64,000 bases of DNA from Cochleicola gelatinilyticus. Its GTDB lineage: Bacteria; Bacteroidota; Bacteroidia; Flavobacteriales; Flavobacteriaceae. The notes under the pieces were generated by a model, which saw only the letters and a program-made list of their open reading frames with translations, was not told the origin of the DNA and made no database searches. How positions within the stretch are numbered: position 1 is the stretch's first letter; each line of letters opens with the position of its first letter. Position numbers and translations under genes: made by a program. Location: the NCBI RefSeq assembly GCF_001637325.1, contig NZ_LRXL01000026.1, forward strand, positions 62,001 to 126,000, written 5' to 3'. Positions 18,965-26,862 of the stretch are shown piece after piece.

Positions 18965-20290
18965 ATGAAAACAATTTTAATAAAAATTACGATTATCATG
19001 ACCGCCATATTTATGGTGAGTTGTGAAGGGGATTTAAACACCCAAGATCCAACACAACTACCGGCAGAAGCCTTTATTGTTGATGGAGAAACTGCATTGC
19101 AAGCTTTATTTAAGGCTTACGACGACGTTCAAGATCGATATGTAGCAGGTGCCGAAATGAAAATGATCCAAGGATTATATTCTGATGAATTGATGCATCC
19201 AGGTTCATTCCCACATTTAGACGAGGCTTTATTCAATAATTTCCTTCCTAATAATGCAGGGACAACCCCAATTTTTGGAAATCATTACGATATAATTAAT
19301 ACTACAACAGAGGTTATTCGCCTTACTGAAGTATTAGATGATGTCGCAATCGAACCAGCAGTTAAACAAGCAATCATTGCTGAGGCCCATGGGTTAAGAG
19401 CGTATGGATATTTTCAGCTAGTTAAAGTTTTTGGTGGGCTTCCAATTACAGAGATGACAGTACCTTTAGATGGACCTGGAGCTAAAGATGTTCCGCGTTC
19501 TTCAGAAGCAGAAGTTTACACTTATATTTTAAATGAAATTGCTTTAGCAGAAGGAGGTATTGCTACTACAGAATTTGGAAGAATGACAGCAGATGCTTTA
19601 AGAGTATTAAAGGCTGAAGTGTTATTATTTACAGGTGATTATCCTGGTGTTGAAAATACTTTAGCACCATTAATTGGAGAATATGCTTTGGTTGGAGAGT
19701 ATAGAGATTTATACAGAGAAGATGGTCCTAATAGTGAATCTATTTGGAGAGTTAACTATAATAGTACCGACTCTAATGGACTGTCAGCATTCTTTACACC
19801 TACGGGACGTCGCGAAGTTGCACCTACTCAATCATTATTAGATGCTTTCGAACCAAATGATGATCGTTTAGATAGAATCGCTAATGATGATGACATAAAT
19901 ACTGTGTTTATCAGAAAATGGACTGCTCCCACAGATCAGCCATATATATACAGATATGCAGATGTATTATTAATGTACGCTGAAGCACTTGCTAGAAGAA
20001 ATGCTCCTAATGCAGCTGATTTTTTAAATGAAGTACGTGAAAGAGCTCTTCTTGATCCAGTTACGTTGAACTCATCGAATGTTGTAGAACGTATCGCTCA
20101 AGAACGCCGTATTGAATTTTACGGGGAAGCTAAACGTTGGGAAGATGTTAAAAGGCTAGGACTTGCACCAACTGTTATTAGTGCAAAAGGAATTACTTAC
20201 CGTGAGAAACTATTACTTTGGCCTATCCCTCAGAATGAGTTAGACCGAAATTCACTACTTAATCAGGAGAATCAAAATCCTGGATATTAA
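18965..20290 (+). CDS. SusD/RagB-family nutrient-binding lipoprotein
   Basis: A 441-residue lipoprotein partner of the SusC receptor. The signal MKTILIKITIIMTAIFMVSC ends in the lipobox cysteine at residue 20. TPR-like SusD helices include EAHGLRAYGYFQLVKVFGGL near residues 140–160, and the C-terminal SusD block RYADVLLMYAEALAR, VRERA and ERRIEFYGEAKRWEDVKRLG is complete. It acts as the lid of the SusC transporter at the cell surface. At 441 residues it is on the short side for the family. A strong terminator follows, so the operon is only the SusC/SusD pair. Confidence 0.95.
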   Translation: MKTILIKITIIMTAIFMVSCEGDLNTQDPTQLPAEAFIVDGETALQALFKAYDDVQDRYVAGAEMKMIQGLYSDELMHPGSFPHLDEALFNNFLPNNAGTTPIFGNHYDIINTTTEVIRLTEVLDDVAIEPAVKQAIIAEAHGLRAYGYFQLVKVFGGLPITEMTVPLDGPGAKDVPRSSEAEVYTYILNEIALAEGGIATTEFGRMTADALRVLKAEVLLFTGDYPGVENTLAPLIGEYALVGEYRDLYREDGPNSESIWRVNYNSTDSNGLSAFFTPTGRREVAPTQSLLDAFEPNDDRLDRIANDDDINTVFIRKWTAPTDQPYIYRYADVLLMYAEALARRNAPNAADFLNEVRERALLDPVTLNSSNVVERIAQERRIEFYGEAKRWEDVKRLGLAPTVISAKGITYREKLLLWPIPQNELDRNSLLNQENQNPGY

Positions 20291-20311
20291 TTAAATACTG
20301 TTCTTAATTTT

Positions 20312-20339
20312 AAAAAGACCGTTTAGCGACGGTCTTTTT
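20312..20339 (+). terminator. Intrinsic terminator after susCD
   Basis: AAAAAGACCGT (20312–20322) pairs with ACGGTCTTTTT (20329–20339) around a 6-base loop, running into a T tract. It lies 21 bases after the SusD stop and is the clear end of the SusC/SusD transcript. Confidence 0.92.
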
Positions 20340-20385
20340 TTATATATAAACTTTCTATTCTGTCTACCAATAACATTCTAATCGC

Positions 20386-20393
20386 TAATTTTG
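20386..20393 (+). promoter_or_regulatory. Promoter -7 box of rlmB
   Basis: TAATTTTG matches the Bacteroidota TAnnTTTG box 29 bases before the rlmB start. No exact TTTG is found at the usual upstream distance; TCTG at 20359–20362 is the nearest candidate. Confidence 0.5.
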
Positions 20394-20422
20394 TAACGCA
20401 CAAATAATTTAAGTTTATTTTT

Positions 20423-21163
20423 ATGAGCAATAAAGAAAACACCATCTTTGGAATCTATCCCGTTAAAGAAGCAATTCGCTCTGAAGTTACCTTTGACAAG
20501 GTATACATTCAAAAAGACCTTAATAGTGATAAACTAACAGAAATTATTGATGCTCTTGAAAAAGACAATGTAACTATTAATATTGTCCCTATTGAAAAGC
20601 TCAACAGACTAACACGAGGTAATCACCAAGGTATTGTTGCAGTAACCTCTCCTATTACTTTCCCCTCTTTAGAAACTACCGTTGAAGCGATTATTGCTGA
20701 AAAAGAATTCCCCTTATTTCTTGTTCTAGACCAAATTAGTGATGTTCGTAACTTCGGTGCAATAATTCGTACTGCTGAATGTACCGGTGTAGATGCGATC
20801 ATTATTCAGAAAAAAGGAGGAGCACCTGTAACAGGAGATACCGTAAAAACTTCCGCCGGAGCAATTTTTAAAATACCTATTTGTAAAGTAGATCATATAA
20901 AAGATGCAATATTCTACCTTCAGGGATCCGGAATACATACCATAGCTGCTACTGAAAAAACAGAAAGTGCGATTTACGACCTAGAATTAAAGAAACCATT
21001 AGCAGTTATAATGGGTTCTGAAGGAAAAGGAGTGTCAAAATCTGTTCTCAATTTAGTTAACGAAAAAGCGGCATTACCACTATTAGGAGAGATAAACTCA
21101 CTTAATGTTTCAGTTGCCTGCGGAGCAATACTTTACGAGATCGTTCGTCAAAAATCTTTATAG
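20423..21163 (+). CDS. rlmB: 23S rRNA (guanosine-2'-O)-methyltransferase, RlmB/TrmH family
   Basis: A 246-residue SPOUT methyltransferase. An N-terminal RNA-binding domain (NTIFGIYPVKEAIRSEV) is followed by the knotted catalytic domain with motif 1 DVRNFGAIIRTAEC (about 108–121), motif 2 VIMGSEGKGVS (about 195–205) and motif 3 SLNVSVACGAILYEIVRQ (about 225–242). RlmB methylates G2251 (E. coli numbering) in the peptidyl transferase loop; the family also contains other TrmH-type enzymes, so the exact target is inferred. Its 3' end overlaps the convergent rhomboid gene by 6 bases. Confidence 0.9.
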   Translation: MSNKENTIFGIYPVKEAIRSEVTFDKVYIQKDLNSDKLTEIIDALEKDNVTINIVPIEKLNRLTRGNHQGIVAVTSPITFPSLETTVEAIIAEKEFPLFLVLDQISDVRNFGAIIRTAECTGVDAIIIQKKGGAPVTGDTVKTSAGAIFKIPICKVDHIKDAIFYLQGSGIHTIAATEKTESAIYDLELKKPLAVIMGSEGKGVSKSVLNLVNEKAALPLLGEINSLNVSVACGAILYEIVRQKSL

Positions 21164-21931
21164 AGAATCTTCAGAAGTAGTTCCTCTCTTCTTGATCGTA
21201 TATTTAACGACTACTTGAGATTGTTTTTCAAGTGTTTCGTCTATTCCTTCGATCTCTTCAGTTTCAGGAACAATTTCAATAAAATTACCATCGGCATCAA
21301 ATTGCCGTAAAAAAGGATCTTCATCGGGATCGAAATCATCTTCTTCCCACACATATTTCTTTTTTTCAATCGGCAGGTCTCTAAAAAGAATTGCAAATAC
21401 AATCCCCACTACAAAACCAGACAAGTGCCCTTCCCATGATATCTTTGCATCTATTGGAAATACATACCATAATAAACTTCCGTAGAGAAATACTACAACA
21501 AAAGACAAGGCGGTAAGCTGATAGTGTTTGGAAAATATTCCTTTAAAAAACAAAAAGGCCGCAAGCATATATACCACCCCACTCGCTCCAATATGATACG
21601 CTGGCCTTCCAATAACCCATGTGGCTAAACCTGCCGCTAACGTACCCAAAATAAGCACACGCCACTTAATATTGTTATAGAAATAAAATAGTGCTGTAGT
21701 AAGCACGAGCATAGGTACCGAATTATTAAATAAATGTTTTAAACTACTATGAATGAAGGGACCAAAAATAACGCCTCGAAGCCCCAAAGGTTTTTGTGGA
21801 TAAACACCCCATTCTGTAAAATTATAATGAAAACGTATCTCTGCCCAAAAGACAAACCACATTAAGAGAACGATTACTATAGGGAATGCGATGGTTCCTG
21901 TGGAAAAATAAAGTCCTTTCTGTTTTAACAT
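21158..21931 (-). CDS. Rhomboid-family intramembrane serine protease
   Basis: A 257-residue polytopic protein. The rhomboid hallmarks are present: HSSLKHLFNN with H61, H66 and N70 in the HxxxxHxxxN pattern, catalytic Ser117 in GASG, and catalytic His169 in WEGHLSG. About six membrane segments are followed by an acidic soluble tail (residues 190–257). Rhomboids cut transmembrane substrates within the bilayer; the substrate here is unknown. It is convergent with rlmB and divergent from rarA. Confidence 0.93.
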   Translation of the reverse strand: MLKQKGLYFSTGTIAFPIVIVLLMWFVFWAEIRFHYNFTEWGVYPQKPLGLRGVIFGPFIHSSLKHLFNNSVPMLVLTTALFYFYNNIKWRVLILGTLAAGLATWVIGRPAYHIGASGVVYMLAAFLFFKGIFSKHYQLTALSFVVVFLYGSLLWYVFPIDAKISWEGHLSGFVVGIVFAILFRDLPIEKKKYVWEEDDFDPDEDPFLRQFDADGNFIEIVPETEEIEGIDETLEKQSQVVVKYTIKKRGTTSEDSL

Positions 21932-22007
21932 AATGGCATAGAGTCAAAAAGTGAACCTAACTAGAAAGGTATGATAAAATGTCAGTAACCGAAAACCGAT
22001 AATGTTG

Positions 22008-22015
22008 TATTTTTG
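22008..22015 (+). promoter_or_regulatory. Promoter -7 box abutting the rarA start codon
   Basis: TATTTTTG (TAnnTTTG) ends 5 bases before the rarA ATG at 22021. If used, transcription would begin at or next to the start codon, giving a leaderless or nearly leaderless mRNA. No good TTTG is seen 19 bases upstream. Confidence 0.5.
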
Positions 22016-22020
22016 CTAAC

Positions 22021-23298
22021 ATGAATACACCCCTCGCCGAAAGAATCCGCCCAGAAACCTTAGAAGAATATTTAAGTCAAAACCACCTTATTGGACCTAA
22101 CGGTGCTTTAACTACACAACTTAAAAACGGACTTTTATCTTCAATGATTCTTTGGGGTCCTCCTGGTACAGGAAAAACAACTTTAGCGAATATTGTCGCC
22201 AATCGAACAGATAGACCCTTTTACACATTAAGTGCGGTAGATAGCGGCGTAGCTGCAGTAAGGGAAGTTATTGAAAAAGCTAAAAAAAAAGACACCCTAT
22301 TTGCAACTAAAAATCCAATCTTATTTATTGATGAGATTCATCGTTTTAGTAAATCGCAACAAGATTCATTACTAGGTGCTGTTGAAAAAGGATGGATCAC
22401 CCTTATTGGTGCCACCACCGAAAACCCAAGTTTCGAAGTAATTCCTGCATTATTATCAAGATGCCAAGTATATGTCTTAAAAGCCTTTACTAAAAGTGAT
22501 CTTGAGGCATTATTAGAACGCGCTATAGCCAAAGACACATTACTTTCTAAGAAAGAGATAACTCTTAAAGAAACTGAGGCATTGCTTCGACTTTCTGGTG
22601 GGGATGCACGGAAATTACTTAATATGTTGGAACTTGTGGTCCTTTCAGAAAATACCGAAAAAGTAGAGATTACAAATGCCATGGTTACTCAGAAAGTTCA
22701 AAAAAACACCGTGCTTTATGATAAAACGGGCGAACAGCATTACGACATTATTTCTGCATTTATAAAATCGATACGTGGAAGCGACCCTAATGCTGCTGTG
22801 TATTGGTTAGCTCGAATGATTGAAGGTGGCGAAGATGTTAAATTTATCGCAAGAAGACTAGTTATATTGGCTTCTGAAGATATTGGAAATGCAAATCCAA
22901 CAGCATTGGTTCTCGCAAATACTACATTTCAATCGGTGAATACTATTGGCTATCCTGAAGCTAGAATTATACTAAGCCAGTGCACCATTTATTTAGCGAC
23001 CTCAGCTAAAAGCAATGCGTCGTATGCTGCAATTAACGAAGCACAACGTTTGGTAAAACAAACTGGAGATCTTTCGGTTCCTTTATCTATTCGTAATGCT
23101 CCCACTAAATTGATGAAAGAATTGGGCTACGGAAAAAATTACGAATACGCCCATAACTACGAAGGTAACTTTGTTCCGCATGAGTTTTTACCCGAGACAA
23201 TTGAAGGAACACAACTTTATAGACCAGGAAATAATCCGAGAGAAAATCAATTGCGAAATCATTTAAAGAATCTTTGGAAGACCAAATATAATTTTTAA
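22021..23298 (+). CDS. rarA: Replication-associated recombination protein A (AAA+ ATPase)
   Basis: A 425-residue clamp-loader-related ATPase that acts at stalled replication forks (MgsA/WRNIP1 family). Walker A GPPGTGKTT is at residues 46–54, Walker B LFIDEIHR at 101–108, sensor 1 LIGATTENPSF near 128–138, and the C-terminal MgsA tetramerisation region includes GSDPNAAVYWLARMIEGGED. Full length for the family. Its stop overlaps the end of the convergent gene at 23295 by 4 bases. Confidence 0.96.
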   Translation: MNTPLAERIRPETLEEYLSQNHLIGPNGALTTQLKNGLLSSMILWGPPGTGKTTLANIVANRTDRPFYTLSAVDSGVAAVREVIEKAKKKDTLFATKNPILFIDEIHRFSKSQQDSLLGAVEKGWITLIGATTENPSFEVIPALLSRCQVYVLKAFTKSDLEALLERAIAKDTLLSKKEITLKETEALLRLSGGDARKLLNMLELVVLSENTEKVEITNAMVTQKVQKNTVLYDKTGEQHYDIISAFIKSIRGSDPNAAVYWLARMIEGGEDVKFIARRLVILASEDIGNANPTALVLANTTFQSVNTIGYPEARIILSQCTIYLATSAKSNASYAAINEAQRLVKQTGDLSVPLSIRNAPTKLMKELGYGKNYEYAHNYEGNFVPHEFLPETIEGTQLYRPGNNPRENQLRNHLKNLWKTKYNF

Positions 23299-24149
23299 TG
23301 CAGTGCTACATACCGTAACATTGTATCTTCATTTTCAATAACAAGGTTTTCTGAAGCATCAAAAGAGGCAGTAAATACTTTACCTGTAGTTGATTGAGTT
23401 AATATACCTCCCTGCTCATTAAAAATTAATTCCCCGACCAGTAAAAGTCCATCTTCCGCTGTATCGGTTTCTTCATATAAAGAGTAACCCACTTTCGTCT
23501 TCCGAAGCAAGTATGGGGTTTCATTATGTGTATAGCTTGAAAACTTAGATTCAGGAAATTTTGGGCTCTCTATTACTTTAAGAGTTTCCTTTTTACTTTC
23601 CTTCATTTTATTTATTTCTGAATTTGGCGCTTCCTTTATTTCACTATTATCGTTAACACCTACAGAGTTATCCACGTTAGGAAGCATCTCTTCGGAAACA
23701 TTTGGTTGCGAATTTTCTTCAAAAACCATCATTGAACTTTGCGAAACATTCATTTTCGAAAGACTTCTGAAGGTTTTTCGAAGCGCATCTTGATACGATT
23801 TTCTAAAATCTTTTTCCTTACTATTTCCTTCTTCTGCTTGAAACAGCAAATTTCCATTACAGTCTTTTATAACTAAAGTTAACTTGGTACGAAGCATATG
23901 ATTTTTCTTTAGTACATCTGCGTATACTCCATCACACCTCTTAACATTTGGCAGTTCATTTTCCATGTAAGAATTAAACCCATACTTTTTTAAAAGAAAG
24001 TTAGTCATAGAATTAAGCTCATATTTATCATTTTCCCCTAAAAACTCAAAATTTTCTGGCACTACGACAAAGCTGTAATCGTTTATCGATTTTTGAGAAT
24101 ACCCAGTGAGACTTATTAACAAGACTAAGATTACTATACTATTTTTCAT
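23295..24149 (-). CDS. Exported protein of unknown function, third gene of an envelope operon
   Basis: A 284-residue protein with a signal peptide (MKNSIVILVLLISLTGYSQ) and no family I recognise. Residues 25–140 look globular (PENFEFLGENDKYELNSMTN, then TLVIKDCNGNLLFQAEEG); 145–205 are low-complexity, rich in Asn, Ser, Glu and Lys; the C-terminal 80 residues (PYLLRKTKVGYSLYEET … GKVFTASFD) are probably beta-rich. The repeated phrasing about a degraded or modified signal resembles stress-related exported proteins of Bacteroidota, but no function can be assigned. The ATG overlaps the previous stop by 4 bases, so it is coupled to the DUF5723 barrel gene. Confidence 0.75.
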   Translation of the reverse strand: MKNSIVILVLLISLTGYSQKSINDYSFVVVPENFEFLGENDKYELNSMTNFLLKKYGFNSYMENELPNVKRCDGVYADVLKKNHMLRTKLTLVIKDCNGNLLFQAEEGNSKEKDFRKSYQDALRKTFRSLSKMNVSQSSMMVFEENSQPNVSEEMLPNVDNSVGVNDNSEIKEAPNSEINKMKESKKETLKVIESPKFPESKFSSYTHNETPYLLRKTKVGYSLYEETDTAEDGLLLVGELIFNEQGGILTQSTTGKVFTASFDASENLVIENEDTMLRYVALH

Positions 24150-25561
24150 TCCTCCTCTTTTATTTTAATATTTAATCCAAATTGTAAAGATACTCCATTC
24201 GACTTTGCTAGATTCGAATAGCTTAAAAGATTATCTGCTGCAAGATAAAAATTGATTTTCCAAATATCTGCTGCTATTCCAAATCCAATGTTTGTATACG
24301 AAAAAGGATCAGCAGTATACGTAGCTTTTGCAGACAAATATCTCCCAAATCGTCTTTGATAAAACAAGGTTCCTGCTAACTGTGGCCCTTTGGGTCTAAA
24401 GATATTATAAAGTTGTACCCCAACCGCCTGATTATAATCTTGTAAACCGCCCATTTTTAAACAATCACAAGATTCTGAACCTACACGCCTCCCAAAATTA
24501 CGTTTTATACTTGCATTCATTTTTAAAGGTCGTAGCCGAGTATATGAGTTACTAAGAGTGTCGATAGGTATTGCTTCTTTTAAATCATCCCCAATAGTGT
24601 CGTAGTAAGGTATTCCTGGTTCCCCGTTAACAATTGGCGGAAAAATAAGTTCAATACCTTGAAGTGCATAACTTCCTTTTGCACTATAGTTTTCCACATC
24701 TTTTGTATAAAAAATTGCTCCTAGATCTAGCATACTTGCACTATATTCCCAAAGCTCATTAGGACGATAAGTGGCACCTATATCTATTCCAACGCCTAAG
24801 TTTCCTCCTAATAGTGTTCTGCCCAAAAGCTCTTTTACAACCTCATCTGAGCCATCCATTTCTCTTAAAGAACTATATCCAGATGTTTGAATTGAAACAT
24901 CTGCATTATTAATTGAATGTTCATAGAAATTATCGAGTCCCTCCCCTTCTCGAGTCAAGAAAGTACCAGAATTATTTGTGCTTCTAAAATCGATAATACT
25001 TGAATATATTTTTCCTCTAATACCTACTGTTAAGTTCTTATTAACCTCTTTATTTAGGCCAAAGTGAAATGCAGTAATAACTTCTCCCGTAAAAGTAAGA
25101 TCACTAAAATCGAACGGATTATTAATGTAGTTTCTGTTTCCTTCCCACGCCAAAACTGCAAGATCTTTAGGAAAATAAAGCATAAAGTCAAGTTCTTGAT
25201 AAATTCCTCCCGAAAAATAAGTTCCATTTTTATTCTTCCAACCAAAATTTAGAATTTCTAATTGTTGATTCGCTGTAAAAAAATCTTTATTATTCAAGCT
25301 AAAAATCTGTTCTCGTATACGATCATTAATAGAGCTCTCATCCTCTTTAAAAATATCGAAAACAGTTACTCCTGTACTACCAGCATTTACATGTATTTGT
25401 GAAAGAAAAGGGATTCCAAAATGAGCTTTCTGAGAAACTCTTGCACCCGGATTTAATAATAAAGATTGCGGGACTTTATCGAAACCGTAAAGTAGCTGCT
25501 TATTTTGCGCCATAGCACCGAGGGTCATAAAGACCGCAAAAATAAATAGAAGTCTTTGCAT
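24146..25561 (-). CDS. DUF5723-like outer-membrane barrel protein
   Basis: A 471-residue protein with a signal peptide (MQRLLFIFAVFMTLGAMAQN). The opening segment (QSLLLNPGARVSQKAHFGIP) and alternating strands throughout, with a final LQFGLNIKIKEEE, fit a PorV/FadL-like barrel and in particular the DUF5723 family of Bacteroidota. The family's function is not established. It lies 3 bases after the lipoprotein gene and overlaps the next gene by 4, so the three products are probably made together. Family assignment is from memory and moderate. Confidence 0.72.
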   Translation of the reverse strand: MQRLLFIFAVFMTLGAMAQNKQLLYGFDKVPQSLLLNPGARVSQKAHFGIPFLSQIHVNAGSTGVTVFDIFKEDESSINDRIREQIFSLNNKDFFTANQQLEILNFGWKNKNGTYFSGGIYQELDFMLYFPKDLAVLAWEGNRNYINNPFDFSDLTFTGEVITAFHFGLNKEVNKNLTVGIRGKIYSSIIDFRSTNNSGTFLTREGEGLDNFYEHSINNADVSIQTSGYSSLREMDGSDEVVKELLGRTLLGGNLGVGIDIGATYRPNELWEYSASMLDLGAIFYTKDVENYSAKGSYALQGIELIFPPIVNGEPGIPYYDTIGDDLKEAIPIDTLSNSYTRLRPLKMNASIKRNFGRRVGSESCDCLKMGGLQDYNQAVGVQLYNIFRPKGPQLAGTLFYQRRFGRYLSAKATYTADPFSYTNIGFGIAADIWKINFYLAADNLLSYSNLAKSNGVSLQFGLNIKIKEEE

Positions 25562-25564
25562 CTT

Positions 25565-26110
25565 TTAAAATTCGAGAAAATAGGTAGTTTTCGACTTAAG
25601 ATTTAAAGTCCCTTCTAGATTAATATCTGAAGAAGGTATAGTAACCGACACCACCACTTTATTAGAACTTGTAAGACGGGTAATGTCTGCTCCCTCTATC
25701 GTTTCAAAGAAATTGGTGATTACAGGGTCGTCTTCACTTCCGCTTTCCACATTTGTAGTAATTGTGTATTTCTGCTCATTATTTTCATTTAGAAAATTAA
25801 ACTCAGCTAGAAATTGGCGAGGAATCGAATTAGTAAACGTAAACTGAAAATCTGCTTTCACAAGGTTCTCTCTAACCCCGCTTTCATTTAAAAATTCAAT
25901 TTTAGTAGTATCATTTACCGTAAGCACTGGTGTTTGAGTTACCTGATCAAAAAAATCTTCAGCAACTAAATTAAAATAAATTAAATCTAATTCAACAACT
26001 GGAGTTAGGGACACATCATCACCTTGCTTAAAATCGGTATCTTTTACGCAGGCTGTAAAACAGAAAATCAGTAATATAGGTATTGAAAGAAAGGTTAAGC
26101 TTCGTTTCAT
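25565..26110 (-). CDS. Lipoprotein of unknown function, first gene of an envelope operon
   Basis: A 181-residue lipoprotein: the signal MKRSLTFLSIPILLIFCFTA ends at the lipobox cysteine (TAC, residue 21). The mature part reads as one or two beta-sandwich domains (FQFTFTNSIPRQFLAEFNFL; RLTSSNKVVVSVTIP), with no recognised family. It begins the operon that continues into the DUF5723 barrel 3 bases later. No promoter box was found in the 56 bases upstream. Confidence 0.72.
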   Translation of the reverse strand: MKRSLTFLSIPILLIFCFTACVKDTDFKQGDDVSLTPVVELDLIYFNLVAEDFFDQVTQTPVLTVNDTTKIEFLNESGVRENLVKADFQFTFTNSIPRQFLAEFNFLNENNEQKYTITTNVESGSEDDPVITNFFETIEGADITRLTSSNKVVVSVTIPSSDINLEGTLNLKSKTTYFLEF

Positions 26111-26166
26111 AATCGGGGGATTTTGGGGATTCGCTCTTAATAACGCTGATTGTCAGCTAAATATTA

Positions 26167-26862
26167 TCACAATATATTCTTTATTTCTATTAAATTGTTC
26201 ACTTTTCTATAGTCTTTAGGGATCTTCTCGTTTCTATAATTAAAATAAAGGGTGTGCATGCCCGAAGCTTCAGCTCCTAAAATATCCGCTTCAAACGTAT
26301 CGCCGATCATGATACAATTAGAAGAAACAACTTCGGCTTTTTTGAGAGCAAGTGAAAATATCAACGGATTTGGCTTTTTAACCCCTGCTTCTTCCGAAGT
26401 GGTCACTGTTTTAAAATAATGTGCAATGGCACTATTTTTTAGTTTTAGCTGTTGTACTTCTTCAAAACCATTGGTAATTATATGTAAGGTATATTTATGT
26501 GAAAGATATTCTAACACCTCCAGTGTACCATCAAACAAAAAATTATCTATTGGAAGTTCATCTATATATGAAACGGCAAGAGCATCAATCTGCTCGATTG
26601 GAAATGACATTTTAAAGCGGTTAAATGTATCGATCAACCTTCCTCTTCGTAACTCTTCTTTAGTAACACTGTCTTCTCTATACTGTTTCCAATACTCAAA
26701 ATTTATAGGTTCATATTCTTTTAGAAATCCATCGGTATTAATTGCGATACGATGCTTCGAGAATACCCGTGCAAAAGCCCGTTTAGAATTACGATCGAAA
26801 TCCCAAAGGGTGTGATCCAAATCAAAAAAAACGTCGGTAATATTAGTGGGATTCATTAGCAT
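26167..26862 (-). CDS. HAD-family YjjG-type nucleotidase
   Basis: A 231-residue haloacid dehalogenase-like hydrolase. Motif I is DLDHT (nucleophile and acid/base aspartates, near residue 14), motif II ITNG near 133, motif III lysine in EAGVKKPNP near 158, and motif IV IMIGDTFEADILGA near 182–195. The arrangement and length match YjjG, which removes non-canonical pyrimidine nucleotides in E. coli; phosphoglycolate phosphatase is a less likely alternative. The start at 26862 (or the ATG two codons later) overlaps the upstream gene's end by 14–20 bases. Confidence 0.85.
   Translation of the reverse strand: MLMNPTNITDVFFDLDHTLWDFDRNSKRAFARVFSKHRIAINTDGFLKEYEPINFEYWKQYREDSVTKEELRRGRLIDTFNRFKMSFPIEQIDALAVSYIDELPIDNFLFDGTLEVLEYLSHKYTLHIITNGFEEVQQLKLKNSAIAHYFKTVTTSEEAGVKKPNPLIFSLALKKAEVVSSNCIMIGDTFEADILGAEASGMHTLYFNYRNEKIPKDYRKVNNLIEIKNIL

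Noticed and set aside
26843-26862. Frameshift or fusion between the deacetylase homologue and the YjjG-type gene
   Set aside because: Both proteins have complete ends and the short overlap is typical of coupled genes.
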